Source: Bacilli bacterium
GTDB taxonomy: Bacteria > Bacillota > Bacilli > Paenibacillales > NBRC-103111
Assembly (NCBI GenBank): GCA_028287395.1
Contig: JAQBPR010000086.1
Coordinates: 1 to 61,971, forward strand
Reading direction: 5' to 3'
Length of the DNA stretch: 61,971 nucleotides
Shown here: piece after piece, positions 20,423-29,117 of the stretch
Layout: the number at the start of each line of letters is the position of its first letter
Position numbering within the stretch: the stretch's first letter is position 1
The notes under the pieces: generated by a model
Seen by the model: only the letters and a program-made list of their open reading frames with translations
The model's database searches: none
Told to the model about the DNA's origin: nothing
Position numbers and translations under genes: made by a program

Positions 20423-21898
20423 TTATCGATTGATCCAGGGTTGATTTGTTTTACTTTCTTTCATGGATTCAGTATTCGCCATTTTTTCTAAAAAAGAATG
20501 CAGCACGGCCCGTTCATCTACCACTTTGGAAGAGCGATTCGAACGATTCGAACGATTTGTAGATTTTTGCTGGTTTTTGACCGTTTCCTTTTGAGGTGAA
20601 TCCTCTTTAGCTTCATTAGATTCGTTTTCTGTATTGATATCCCTATGACTTTCTTGCTTATCTATTGTGGCTTGAACCTGTGCATAATTATAAGGAGTCG
20701 CCCAAGGAGGACTCGGCATCATATAAGGATAATTCATTGTACTTACAACGTCCATTGGATAGCAAGGCGGCATCATATGGGCAGCAGGAATTGCTGAAGC
20801 ATTGGATGGACCCCACTGCATTTGCGGGTAAGGCTGCTGTTGATAGGCTGGTTCCTGGTAGGCAGTCTGTTGGTAAGCAGGTTGTGTATAGGTTGGTTGT
20901 TCGTAAGGCTGTTGGTAAGCAGGTTGTGTATAGGTTGGTTGTTCGTAAGGCTGTTGGTATGGCTGTTGGTAAGCAGGTTGTGTATAGGTTGGTTGTTCGT
21001 ATGGCTGTTGGTATGGCTGTTGGTAAGGCTGTTGGTAAGGTTGTTGGTAGGTAGGCTGTTGATAAAATGGCTGTGCAGAGGGTAATGGATAAGGAGACTG
21101 GAATGGAGATATTGACATAGGATTTGTATAGTACATGGGATTTTCATCATACACAGCGCTTTTTCCACAACCACAGCCGCAATCGGGTTTTGCTGCAAGA
21201 GGCTGTTGAGTTACGTAAGGTTGGTATGGCATCTGAGAAGGCATTTCATTGAAATCCCAAGATGGCATTTGCATCGATGAAGGTGATTCTGCATTTGCAT
21301 GTGCTTCTACTGCTGGGATATTAAACTGTGCAAATAAATGCTCCGATGAATAAACATGCTTCATTTCCGGTTCCGGTTGCTCTTCCGCTATATACTGAGG
21401 CTGTTGCTCTGCTTGCTGTTTTACTTCAGGCTGTATCATAAGCTGTGGAACAGGCGGCTGCTGGATTATAGGCTGCTCATTCATCGGTGGATTCGGGTTA
21501 GCAATGGGTAACTGTAAAGGTGCCACATAGGCTGGATTCGCTGGCATATTCATATGAATATGCGAGTGTTGGTTGTCTGGAATATAGACAGTCTCTCCTG
21601 TTAATAAAACACTTGGATTTTTCAATTGGGGATTGGCATCCACCATGGCCTTTAATGGAAGTCCCCATGCTTTGGCAATTTTCCATAAGGTATCCCCTTG
21701 TACAACCATATGCTTATGCGCATAAACTTGATTCCCTTGGTGCGTCGGAGCAGATGGTATTTTCACCTTCATTCCCACATCAATTTGTTCGGGATCTGTA
21801 ATTTGCGGATTAAACGCAATAAGTTGATCCAGCTCAACATGATATTTTTGCGCAATTTTGTACATTGTATCGCCTGGTTTAACCATATGAATTTTCAA
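20423..21898 (-). CDS. safA: SafA-type LysM spore coat assembly protein
   Basis: Morphogenetic protein of the inner coat that binds the spore cortex through LysM and interacts with SpoVID, also encoded here. Two LysM domains occupy about residues 3-50 and 63-108, each with the GDTxxKIA motif. A Pro/Gln-rich linker, a CGCGCGK cysteine motif near 237-243, and a Tyr/Gln/Pro repeat tract (roughly 275-355, containing YEQPTYTQPAYQQ three times) follow, then a basic, Asn/Ser-rich tail. The 491-residue length is usual for Paenibacillus-like SafA. Start is the TTG at 21898, nine bases after AAGGAGG. Its upstream region contains two palindromes. Confidence 0.85.
   Translation of the reverse strand: MKIHMVKPGDTMYKIAQKYHVELDQLIAFNPQITDPEQIDVGMKVKIPSAPTHQGNQVYAHKHMVVQGDTLWKIAKAWGLPLKAMVDANPQLKNPSVLLTGETVYIPDNQHSHIHMNMPANPAYVAPLQLPIANPNPPMNEQPIIQQPPVPQLMIQPEVKQQAEQQPQYIAEEQPEPEMKHVYSSEHLFAQFNIPAVEAHANAESPSSMQMPSWDFNEMPSQMPYQPYVTQQPLAAKPDCGCGCGKSAVYDENPMYYTNPMSISPFQSPYPLPSAQPFYQQPTYQQPYQQPYQQPYQQPYEQPTYTQPAYQQPYQQPYEQPTYTQPAYQQPYEQPTYTQPAYQQTAYQEPAYQQQPYPQMQWGPSNASAIPAAHMMPPCYPMDVVSTMNYPYMMPSPPWATPYNYAQVQATIDKQESHRDINTENESNEAKEDSPQKETVKNQQKSTNRSNRSNRSSKVVDERAVLHSFLEKMANTESMKESKTNQPWINR
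20844..21070. repeat. In-frame tandem repeats in safA
   Basis: Short tandem units of 12-15 bases (encoding YQQP) and larger units of about 36-48 bases (encoding YEQPTYTQPAYQQ and neighbours) fill this stretch. All repeats keep the safA frame. The same periodicity creates long open frames on the other strand and in other phases, which are artefacts. Confidence 0.85.
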
Positions 21899-21962
21899 AA
21901 CCAAAAACCTCCTTCGATTTAATAAAGCGTAAAATGGCTCCGCAGCAGCTACACTGTTAACT

Positions 21963-21998
21963 GCAACAAGTTGCCCGTTAGCAGTATAATTATACTGC
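21963..21998. promoter_or_regulatory. Two palindromes upstream of safA
   Basis: GCAGTATAATTATACTGC (21981-21998) is a perfect 18-base palindrome that contains TATAAT on both strands. Next to it GCAACAAGTTGC (21963-21974) is a perfect 5+2+5 inverted repeat. Both lie 65-100 bases upstream of the safA start. They look like an operator over a -10 element, but no regulator can be named. Confidence 0.45.
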
Positions 21999-22051
21999 CT
22001 AGAATGACACTTACATTTTATGCAGCAGATAGGCTTTTGACATCTATTTCA

Positions 22052-22087
22052 CAAAAAAAATACCCCACTGCAAAAATCGCAGTGAGG
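22052..22087 (-). terminator. Terminator after ilvE
   Basis: CCTCACTGC/GCAGTGGGG (9 bp with one wobble) followed on the minus strand by eight T residues, ten bases past the ilvE stop. Confidence 0.85.
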
Positions 22088-22097
22088 AAGAAGTAAT

Positions 22098-22982
22098 TTA
22101 AGCAATATCGTAGACTTTAACTCCGTCCATTTCAACTACTCCACGGAATTCTTTTAGTAAATGTGTTGTAATCGGACCCGCTTTTCCTTCGCCAATAATC
22201 CGAGCATCCACTTCACATACAGCGATGACTTCAGCAGCGGTACCCGTAAAGAATACTTCATCCGCCACATAAACATCGTGCAATGTAAAAGGCTCTTCCT
22301 TTATCTGATAGCCGATTTTTTGACAAATTTCAATGATCGCGGCGCGTGTAATCCCTTCTAAAGCACCACAGTAGCAAGGCGGCGTAAAAACCACACCTCT
22401 TTTAATAATAAAAATATTGTCTGATGAACCTTCCGCTACATACCCTTGCGAATTCAGCATAATCGCTTCACCCACACCAGCTAAATTCGCTTGTATTTTC
22501 ACCATGATATTATTGAGATAATTCAGCGATTTGATTTTCGGATTGAGTGCATCAGGAACGTTGCGGCGTGTGGAAACCGAAACGGTTTTCAAACCATTTA
22601 GATAAGCTTCATCTGGATAGATTGCCAGCTGCTCCACAATAATAATGACATTCGATTTCGGCGAACGACGCGGATCTAAACCTAGATCCCCAGGACCACG
22701 AGAAACAACCAAACGAATATATCCATCTCGCAGCTCATTTTTGCGAACCGTATCAATTAAGGCTTGCTTCATTTCCTCATAAGTCAACGAAATAGTAAGC
22801 ATAATGGATTTAGCTGAATCGTAAAGACGATCCAAATGCTCCTTGCATTTAAAAATATTGCCATTGTAAATCCGTATGCCTTCGAAAATACCATCACCAT
22901 ACAAAAAACCATGATCGTATACTGAAATAAGCGCATTTTCCTTTTGTACATATTGTCCGTTTAAGTAAATCCACTGAGCCAT
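22098..22982 (-). CDS. ilvE: Branched-chain amino acid aminotransferase
   Basis: PLP-dependent class IV aminotransferase for the last step of Leu, Ile and Val synthesis. The 294 residues show YDHGFLYGDGIFEGIRIYNG near 21-40, the PLP lysine region NPKIKSLNYLNN near 147-158, EGSSDNIFI and the GITRAAII cofactor-phosphate segment. The ATG follows a GGAGG located at the very end of pheA, 4 bases from the pheA stop, so the two genes form one operon. D-amino-acid transaminases share the fold, but the motif set fits IlvE better. Confidence 0.9.
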   Translation of the reverse strand: MAQWIYLNGQYVQKENALISVYDHGFLYGDGIFEGIRIYNGNIFKCKEHLDRLYDSAKSIMLTISLTYEEMKQALIDTVRKNELRDGYIRLVVSRGPGDLGLDPRRSPKSNVIIIVEQLAIYPDEAYLNGLKTVSVSTRRNVPDALNPKIKSLNYLNNIMVKIQANLAGVGEAIMLNSQGYVAEGSSDNIFIIKRGVVFTPPCYCGALEGITRAAIIEICQKIGYQIKEEPFTLHDVYVADEVFFTGTAAEVIAVCEVDARIIGEGKAGPITTHLLKEFRGVVEMDGVKVYDIA

Positions 22983-22986
22983 TTAT

Positions 22987-23874
22987 TTAGTACACCTCCG
23001 TATTTAAACCCGCATAAGAATAACTCGGGTAACAACCCAATACACGTACAATGCAACCAATTGCTTCAATTTCCGCAATCGCTGCAGGCAGCAACACCGA
23101 ATCCATCGAACCCTCGATATCTATATAAAAAAAATAGCTGCCTAGCTTTAACTTCGTCGGTCTAGATTCGATTTTGGATAGATTGATTTTTCGCCAAGCA
23201 AATGCAGATAATACTTGATGTAACGCACCCGGATAATCTTCAGGCAATGTGACCAGTATCGTAGTTTTTGTCAAATCAGATGCTTTCAATGCTGGAGCCT
23301 GATGCCCGACTAACATAAACCGGGTAAAATTATTCATATGATCCGTAATATGATCTGCCAACACGTCCAGTCCGTAAATCTCGGACGATAGCTTGGTACC
23401 GATTGCCGCATAGCCTTCGTTGGGATGTTCTTTAACAAATTTTACACCCTCGGCTGTACTGCTAATAAATTCAATCTCCGCTTGAGGCAAATGGTTTTTT
23501 AAAAATTCCCTGCACTGTGCAATCGCAACATCTTTAGAGAAAATTTTTTTAATTGTTGTTAAATCTAGTTTTCCCGCTTGATTTATATATTCTGAACCAA
23601 ATCCAATCAAATTTTGAAACGATGGATAGGTCCATTCGGCGAGAATGGGAAGATCTACTTCATGCACTAATAAGTCTACCGTATCCTTGACAGAGCCTTC
23701 TATTGTGTTTTCCACAGGAATGACGCTTAAATCGGTTTCCCCGGAAACGGTCGCTGCCATCACATCAGCAAACAGTTTGTAAGGAACGAACAAGTGATTT
23801 TCGCCAGCAAAAAAATAGCGAGCCGCTTCTTGAGTAACTGTTCCTTCCGGTCCTAAAAAGGCAATTTTCCTCAT
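22987..23874 (-). CDS. pheA: Prephenate dehydratase
   Basis: Converts prephenate to phenylpyruvate in phenylalanine synthesis; monofunctional type. The 295-residue protein has FLGPEGTVTQEA at 6-17, the NFTRFMLVG motif (catalytic TRF) near 180, and a C-terminal ACT domain with KIESRPTK, the phenylalanine-binding feedback site. It lies apart from pheB and obg, to which it is adjacent in B. subtilis. AGGAG precedes the ATG and a strong promoter lies at 23924-23952. Confidence 0.95.
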   Translation of the reverse strand: MRKIAFLGPEGTVTQEAARYFFAGENHLFVPYKLFADVMAATVSGETDLSVIPVENTIEGSVKDTVDLLVHEVDLPILAEWTYPSFQNLIGFGSEYINQAGKLDLTTIKKIFSKDVAIAQCREFLKNHLPQAEIEFISSTAEGVKFVKEHPNEGYAAIGTKLSSEIYGLDVLADHITDHMNNFTRFMLVGHQAPALKASDLTKTTILVTLPEDYPGALHQVLSAFAWRKINLSKIESRPTKLKLGSYFFYIDIEGSMDSVLLPAAIAEIEAIGCIVRVLGCYPSYSYAGLNTEVY

Positions 23875-23923
23875 GCCTGGACCTCTCCTTTTAATAAATG
23901 AATAGACTGCTTAGTTCTAAAAA

Positions 23924-23952
23924 ATAGTATCACCACTATAGAAAAAAAGCAA
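23924..23952 (-). promoter_or_regulatory. Sigma-A promoter of pheA-ilvE
   Basis: TTGCTT (23952-23947), 17 bases, TACTAT (23929-23924) on the minus strand, with TGA just before the -10 giving an extended -10 as well. About 50 bases upstream of pheA. Confidence 0.65.
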
Positions 23953-23976
23953 GTGGATTACCTATTGGATCATCAA

Positions 23977-23985
23977 TGATATAAT
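23977..23985 (+). promoter_or_regulatory. Extended -10 promoter of the orphan gene
   Basis: TGATATAAT matches TGnTATAAT perfectly, 42 bases upstream of the TTG start at 24027. The -35 region is weak. Confidence 0.5.
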
Positions 23986-24026
23986 AGGATGTAATTGTAA
24001 AAAAAGAGAGTTAAGGAGGGGTAATA

Positions 24027-25031
24027 TTGCAAAGTATGATTGATCTCAAAAACATCGAGCACATCGATCCTTTAAATCACATTAGTTGTCGTTCGAACCA
24101 CATTTTCAGTTATTTAAAGAGCCAAGGGGTTCAAATTTGTCCGTTTTTTTATGGTGCTTTAGAAGACACGAATAAAATTTATAATGAAATCATTCTGCAA
24201 AAAAAGGTTAGATGGTCTTACGAAACGCAATACCTCAGAAATGAGGAAGATTTTGATTTATTCGGTATCAAAGAAATTAGAAAAACCTTTGCCACTTTTG
24301 ATCTGCTGGAAGTATACATACAAGAAAAGCTGAACGAGAATAAAGTTTTATTTTTTTGGTGCGACCGCGCTTTTTTTAATCATTGGTTTGAAAATACCCA
24401 TCAATTGGACGGACCGCTGCAGGGTCCCCATTATTTTATTCTTCATGGTTATATGGATCACGATGACAAAAAAAGTGTTTTTATTACAGATAACTTCCCA
24501 GCGAACATTTATGCAGAACACCAATATGACCTTAACATTTTAAAAGCCTCGATATGCTCCGATAACTATTTAGCAGGGAGAATTAGCTTTTTTGAATTTG
24601 ATAGCCGCATGAACGACTCCAAAAATCTAGAAATAGCCAAGACGAAGTTCAAAGAAAAGCTCCTGCTATTTAATGACAATTTTTCATTTTACGATCATAT
24701 CATTACGCATCTTGAAGATCCAGCCTATTTTAACTCTTTTAATGAAATGATCACTTGTTTAGATCATGCCTTTGCACTCATTTCAGGTGCCAAATGTTTT
24801 TTAGCGCAATTTTTGGAATACGTCGATTACCCTCAAGCAAGCATCGATTTAGCCCAGCACATCTTTAAATCAGCTAATATTATCAAGCAAAAGCTGGTTA
24901 AAATAAAGCTTTACCGTAATCCAGTAACGATTAAAAATAACTTGCCGCTTCTGCAAAAATCGTGCTCTGAACTTAAAAAGTTAGAAGTGCAATTCCTGCA
25001 GATGTTAAAAGAGGGAATGGATTCGATCTAA
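24027..25031 (+). CDS. Orphan protein with BtrH_N-like papain fold (putative)
   Basis: Function unknown. The 334-residue protein has no signal peptide or membrane helix. Its first 160 residues resemble the BtrH N-terminal family, a papain/C39-like fold first known from acyl transfer in butirosin synthesis: HISC21 followed by a helix, then VLFFWCDR near 107-114, GPHYFILHGY at 133-142 and FITDN at 152-156. This suggests a Cys21-His135-Asp155 triad. The C-terminal half is helical and rich in Lys, Phe and Leu. The start is TTG, because AAGGAGG (24013-24019) is 7 bases upstream, while the next ATG is 16 bases away. It is AT-rich and alone on the plus strand between pheA and thrB, with its own promoter and terminator. 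Fold assignment is inference from pattern. Confidence 0.6.
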   Translation: MQSMIDLKNIEHIDPLNHISCRSNHIFSYLKSQGVQICPFFYGALEDTNKIYNEIILQKKVRWSYETQYLRNEEDFDLFGIKEIRKTFATFDLLEVYIQEKLNENKVLFFWCDRAFFNHWFENTHQLDGPLQGPHYFILHGYMDHDDKKSVFITDNFPANIYAEHQYDLNILKASICSDNYLAGRISFFEFDSRMNDSKNLEIAKTKFKEKLLLFNDNFSFYDHIITHLEDPAYFNSFNEMITCLDHAFALISGAKCFLAQFLEYVDYPQASIDLAQHIFKSANIIKQKLVKIKLYRNPVTIKNNLPLLQKSCSELKKLEVQFLQMLKEGMDSI

Positions 25032-25047
25032 TTTGGTTTTTTGAACA

Positions 25048-25100
25048 AGAGGGCCGCGCAGCAAGCAATTTTAATCCGCTTGTCGAACAGCCCTCTTTTT
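25048..25100 (+). terminator. Terminator after the orphan gene
   Basis: AGAGGGC (25048-25054) pairs with GCCCTCT (25090-25096), with further AAGC/GCTT pairing inside, then TTTTT. It lies between the convergent orphan gene and thrB and may also serve thrB. Confidence 0.7.
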
Positions 25101-25106
25101 ATGTTT

Positions 25107-26060
25107 TTACTGTATATTTTCGATAAAAGATTTATCCTCCGCAAAATGCGTCAATACTTCGGCTCCTTGCATGGCGGGTTTGAGCCATAATGTTTTTGCC
25201 TTGATTTGTTCAAGCTTCAGCGTATCCAACATAAATTGTTCAAGTAAAGCTTTTGAATCGCTTTGTGCATCAACTAATGCTAGCAATGTTGGCCCTGCAC
25301 CGCTTAACGCAACACCAAGCGCACCGTTATTCGTCGCTTCTAGCAAAATTGTTTCCATCCCCGGTATCATTGGAGCGCGATAAGGCTGATGCAGAACATC
25401 CTGCATCGCATGGCGAATCATCTCCAGCTCTCCACTAAATAATGCCGCAACCAAGAGCGAGGAATGGCTTAAATTAAAGACAGCGTCCTTCATAGTTACT
25501 TCCTTTGGCAGCGCAGTCCGTGCCTTCTCCGTTGAAAGATGAAACTCCGGAATCGCTACTAATATTTCAAGACGTTCATGTGGGGCGATTCGAATATGTT
25601 CGGCTCTATTTCCGTCCCAAAAGGCAACCACAAAACCGCCATAGAGCGATGCGCCTACGTTATCGGGATGTTTCTCCAGCGCAGTCGCCATTTGAAAAAT
25701 CGTATCCTCGCTCAGAGCATTGCCAATTAGCGCATTTGCTGCAACCATGCCGCCAATGATCGCTGATGCACTGCTACCTAAGCCTCGTGTTAATGGAATG
25801 TCACTATACATAGCAATTTCCAACTCTGGGTGATTGAATCCCGCTTTCGCGAAAATCATTTGTGCTACCCGATAAATTAAATTAGTCTTATCGGTTGGAA
25901 TACCATGCATTTGATCCCCATGCAGGTGAATTTGTGTTTCCTTGGCGAAGCCCATTTCAATCCAAGCATATAATTCAAGCGCCATACCCAAGCAATCAAA
26001 ACCCGGACCCAGATTGGCCGTACTCGCAGGTACTTTAACGCAAATTTTTGTTCCATTCAT
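25107..26060 (-). CDS. thrB: Homoserine kinase
   Basis: GHMP-family kinase making O-phosphohomoserine from homoserine for threonine synthesis. The 317-residue protein has KVPASTANLGPGFDCLGMAL at 9-28, the ATP-binding PLTRGLGSSAS motif at 89-99 and a C-terminal GALGVALSGAGPT segment. Last gene of the pheB-hom-thrC-thrB operon; 38 bases after thrC. Confidence 0.95.
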   Translation of the reverse strand: MNGTKICVKVPASTANLGPGFDCLGMALELYAWIEMGFAKETQIHLHGDQMHGIPTDKTNLIYRVAQMIFAKAGFNHPELEIAMYSDIPLTRGLGSSASAIIGGMVAANALIGNALSEDTIFQMATALEKHPDNVGASLYGGFVVAFWDGNRAEHIRIAPHERLEILVAIPEFHLSTEKARTALPKEVTMKDAVFNLSHSSLLVAALFSGELEMIRHAMQDVLHQPYRAPMIPGMETILLEATNNGALGVALSGAGPTLLALVDAQSDSKALLEQFMLDTLKLEQIKAKTLWLKPAMQGAEVLTHFAEDKSFIENIQ

Positions 26061-26098
26061 TTTTAAGCCACCTCATAAATGCCGCCGTTGCGATGCAA

Positions 26099-27160
26099 TT
26101 AGCCTTCCAATTTTTGAATTGCGTCCATAACATCCTGCTCGGCATCTTTCACGACTAACAAATCGCTGCCGACGCTTTTTATCGCAATGTTCGGATCTTT
26201 CAAGCCATTGCCCGTCAGCACGCAGACAACGGATTCGCCACCGGAAAAGTAGCCTTCCTTCTTCAGCTTAATCACGCCGGCAAGCGAAGCTGCTGATGCC
26301 GGTTCCGCAAATACGCCTTCTTTACCCGCAAGTAATCGATACGCTTCAATAATTTGGTCGTCTGTAACAAAGTTAATTTGGCCTTTTGAATCATTCGCCG
26401 CATTTACAGCGCCCTGCCAAGAAGCTGGGTTACCAATACGAATTGCAGTCGCGACCGTTTCCGGATTCAAAATCGGTTCGCCTTTGACAATAGCCATGGC
26501 GCCTTCCGCCTCAAAACCGATCATTTTCGGCAACGATTTTGATTTTCCGCTGGCATAATATTCTTTAAACCCTTTCCAATATGCGGTGATATTACCCGCA
26601 TTACCCACTGGAATGGCTAAGAAATCCGGCGCTTTACCTAATTGTTCACACACTTCAAAGGCTGCCGTCTTTTGTCCTTCGATACGAAAAGGATTCACCG
26701 AATTCACCAGAGAAATCGGATGCTTGGCTGTAATTTCACGGACGATTTCCAAAGCGCGGTCGAAGTTTCCTTCAATCGCGATTACCTTTGCACCGTATAT
26801 AAGCGCTTGCGCTAACTTACCCAGAGCGATGTTATTATTCGGGATAATCACAATACAGTTCAAATCACCGCGCGCTGCATAAGCAGCAGCTGCCGCTGAG
26901 GTATTGCCTGTTGAAGCGCACATAATGGTACGGCTGCCTTCTTCCATTGCTTTCGCAACGGCCATAACCATGCCGCGATCCTTGAATGAACCCGTTGGAT
27001 TCAAGCCTTCGTATTTCAAATAAATATCCAAATTCAATTGCTCCGACAGCTTTTCCGCGCGAATTAACGGCGTATTTCCTTCGTGCAGCGTAATCATCGG
27101 TGTTTTTTCAGTTATTGGCAGATATTCTTTAAATGTTTGCAGCAAACCCATGTATCTCAT
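26099..27160 (-). CDS. thrC: Threonine synthase
   Basis: PLP enzyme that turns O-phosphohomoserine into threonine. The 353 residues contain the PLP lysine in GSFKDRG (K60), the [18 protein letters not shown] glycine-rich loop near 78-95, and the [11 protein letters not shown] motif near the C-terminus. The ATG at 27160 has AAGGAG nine bases upstream. It is of the short Bacillus-type class, without the extra domain of the enterobacterial enzyme. Confidence 0.95.
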   Translation of the reverse strand: MRYMGLLQTFKEYLPITEKTPMITLHEGNTPLIRAEKLSEQLNLDIYLKYEGLNPTGSFKDRGMVMAVAKAMEEGSRTIMCASTGNTSAAAAAYAARGDLNCIVIIPNNNIALGKLAQALIYGAKVIAIEGNFDRALEIVREITAKHPISLVNSVNPFRIEGQKTAAFEVCEQLGKAPDFLAIPVGNAGNITAYWKGFKEYYASGKSKSLPKMIGFEAEGAMAIVKGEPILNPETVATAIRIGNPASWQGAVNAANDSKGQINFVTDDQIIEAYRLLAGKEGVFAEPASAASLAGVIKLKKEGYFSGGESVVCVLTGNGLKDPNIAIKSVGSDLLVVKDAEQDVMDAIQKLEG

Positions 27161-27201
27161 TTTTATTAGCTCCTTGTCAGCTCATTTGAAGTTTATTTTT
27201 G

Positions 27202-28488
27202 TTACCCTTCAACGCGATAAACGCTTTTAATTTTCGAAATGACATCCATTGATTCAAAATGATGAAGTACTTTTTTCATATCCGAGCGAACAGCATCATG
27301 CGTAATGATGATGATTTCCGCCTTGGGATTACTGCGATTTGGATGCTGGATAACAGATTCCAAGCTTACGTTATATTCGGCGAATACCTGCGTAATTTGC
27401 GCCAAAACGCCTGCTTTATCCTCTACATGCAATAAAATAAAGTTTTTATACGTGATTTGCTCTTCCGTTTTCATTTTCTTCACTTGATTCGGAGCAAAAT
27501 TCTTCTGTCCGTTTACGCCTAATTTTAGGTTTTTCACTACAGCGACCAGATCGGCGACTATTGAGGTTGCTGTAGGCATAGCCCCAGCTCCCGGTCCATA
27601 AAACATCGTTTCACCCACAGCCTCACCATATACGTAAACAGCATTGAAAACGCCATTAACCGATGCTAGCGGATGTGATGTTTTGACCATCGTCGGTTGA
27701 ATACTGATGCTAATGCTTTCATCGTGCTGTTCAGCAATACCAAGCAATTTAATCTCGTAGCCCAGCTGCTTACCATATTGTATATCTTCTTTCGTCACTT
27801 GGGTAATCCCTTTAACTGCCACATCCTGCAAAGCAACATGAGCATGAAATCCAAGTGTGCTGAGAATGGTCATTTTACGAGCCGCATCCAAACCTTCAAC
27901 ATCCGAAGTCGGATTGGACTCAGCATAACCAAGCTGCTGCGCTTCCTTCAAAACATCTGCATACGCCGCGCCTTCCATACTCATTTTCGATAAAATATAG
28001 TTCGTTGTTCCATTCACAATCCCCATAATTTTCGTAATGCGATCCGAAGAGAAGCCTTCAATTAAGGTGCGAATAATCGGAATGCCGCCGGCAACGCTTG
28101 CTTCATAAAACACATCACAGCCCATTTCCGCAGCCTTATCCGTAATTTCGGCGCCATGCAGCGCCATTAAATCTTTGTTCGCCGTAACGATATGTTTTCC
28201 TCGGGATAACGAATCGAGAATATAAGATTTGGTCGGCTCAATGCCGCCCATAACTTCCACAACAATATCAATTTCCGGATTATTAATAATATCCTCCGGA
28301 TTTTCAGTAATTTTACTGGCATCCATAGCAATATCTCTCGCTTTATTGCGATCCTGAACCAATACCATCTCAATTACTATGGGCGAACCCACTTGACGCT
28401 GCAAATCCTCTTGATGCTTTTCTACAATACGGACGACGCCGCTGCCTACAGTTCCTAATCCAAGTAATCCTACTTTAATCGGTTTCAC
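27202..28488 (-). CDS. hom: Homoserine dehydrogenase
   Basis: NAD(P)H-dependent reduction of aspartate semialdehyde to homoserine, the branch to Thr and Met. The 428-residue product has the Rossmann motif GLLGLGTVGSG at 7-17, GGIPIIRTLIEG near the active site, and a C-terminal ACT domain (LHVEDKAGVLAQIT) for feedback control. The start is GTG at 28488, since AGGAGG lies exactly 7 bases upstream; a longer in-frame ATG extension has no such site and no family similarity. Confidence 0.95.
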   Translation of the reverse strand: MKPIKVGLLGLGTVGSGVVRIVEKHQEDLQRQVGSPIVIEMVLVQDRNKARDIAMDASKITENPEDIINNPEIDIVVEVMGGIEPTKSYILDSLSRGKHIVTANKDLMALHGAEITDKAAEMGCDVFYEASVAGGIPIIRTLIEGFSSDRITKIMGIVNGTTNYILSKMSMEGAAYADVLKEAQQLGYAESNPTSDVEGLDAARKMTILSTLGFHAHVALQDVAVKGITQVTKEDIQYGKQLGYEIKLLGIAEQHDESISISIQPTMVKTSHPLASVNGVFNAVYVYGEAVGETMFYGPGAGAMPTATSIVADLVAVVKNLKLGVNGQKNFAPNQVKKMKTEEQITYKNFILLHVEDKAGVLAQITQVFAEYNVSLESVIQHPNRSNPKAEIIIITHDAVRSDMKKVLHHFESMDVISKIKSVYRVEG

Positions 28489-28546
28489 TTCGTTTCCTCC
28501 TATGTTTTCCTCAGAAAACTTGCCTCGTAAGCAAGTGCCTATACTT

Positions 28547-29008
28547 TTAACCTTGCCCAATAATCGCTGCCCGCTTCACACCTTCTTGATCGCGCAGCGT
28601 ACTTAATAATTCATTGACTTTTTCACCCATCAATGAAGTATCCACAGAAATAACAACATTAGCCATGCCCTGCAGTGGAATCGATTGATGAATCGTTAAA
28701 ACATTCCCATCCAGCCCTGCAATAAGCGCAAGCACCTTCGATAAAATTCCCGAACGATGCGTCAAATCAAGTGAAATAGTGACGATTCGTTCATGATCCA
28801 GCTTATTGAGTGGAAAGATGCCATCTTTATACTTATAAAAAGCACTTCGGCTCAAGCCAACCTGATCAACGGCATCATGAATCGTTTTTACAGCTCCTTG
28901 AGTAAGCAGTTCCTTCGCCTGGACCGTTTTCAGCACGGCTTCCGGCAAAATATCTTCACGCACTAAATAGTATCGTTCCTTGATTTCTTTGTGCGGCACG
29001 CCCTGCAT
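28547..29008 (-). CDS. pheB: ACT-domain regulatory protein PheB
   Basis: Small cytoplasmic protein of the PheB (YszB) family, about 150 residues, with YYLVREDILPEAVLKTVQAKELL at the start, a helix-turn-helix-like segment DQVGLSRSAFYKYKDGIFPL, and a C-terminal ACT domain that probably binds an amino acid. The true role is not settled in the family. The ATG at 29008 is chosen over an upstream ATG because AAGGG lies 7 bases before it and the length then fits. It is the promoter-proximal gene of the threonine operon, with a good promoter at 29048-29076. Confidence 0.85.
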   Translation of the reverse strand: MQGVPHKEIKERYYLVREDILPEAVLKTVQAKELLTQGAVKTIHDAVDQVGLSRSAFYKYKDGIFPLNKLDHERIVTISLDLTHRSGILSKVLALIAGLDGNVLTIHQSIPLQGMANVVISVDTSLMGEKVNELLSTLRDQEGVKRAAIIGQG

Positions 29009-29047
29009 CGTCCTTCCCTTGAACACTCGTGTATCTGTATAGTGGAC

Positions 29048-29076
29048 ATTATATCGAAAAAAAAGCGGAAGAGCAA
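29048..29076 (-). promoter_or_regulatory. Sigma-A promoter of the pheB-hom-thrC-thrB operon
   Basis: TTGCTC (29076-29071), 17 bases, perfect TATAAT (29053-29048) on the minus strand, 40 bases upstream of pheB. Confidence 0.7.
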
Positions 29077-29117
29077 GCGGCATTTATGTGTCAAAGCACA
29101 CAATTTCCCCTGCTTTT

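Noticed and set aside
20844..21070. Regular repeats that might suggest a CRISPR array
   Set aside because: Units are directly adjacent without unique spacers and encode an in-frame coat protein tract.
20773..21198. Long minus-strand frame of 141 codons (Asn/Thr/His-rich) and plus-strand frames inside safA
   Set aside because: They arise from the short in-frame repeats of safA read in other phases; no ribosome binding site and no recognisable domain.
22010..22046. CATAAAAT upstream of safA as a sigma-E -10 box
   Set aside because: It misses the pyrimidine of CATAYAnT and no -35 element is found at the right distance.
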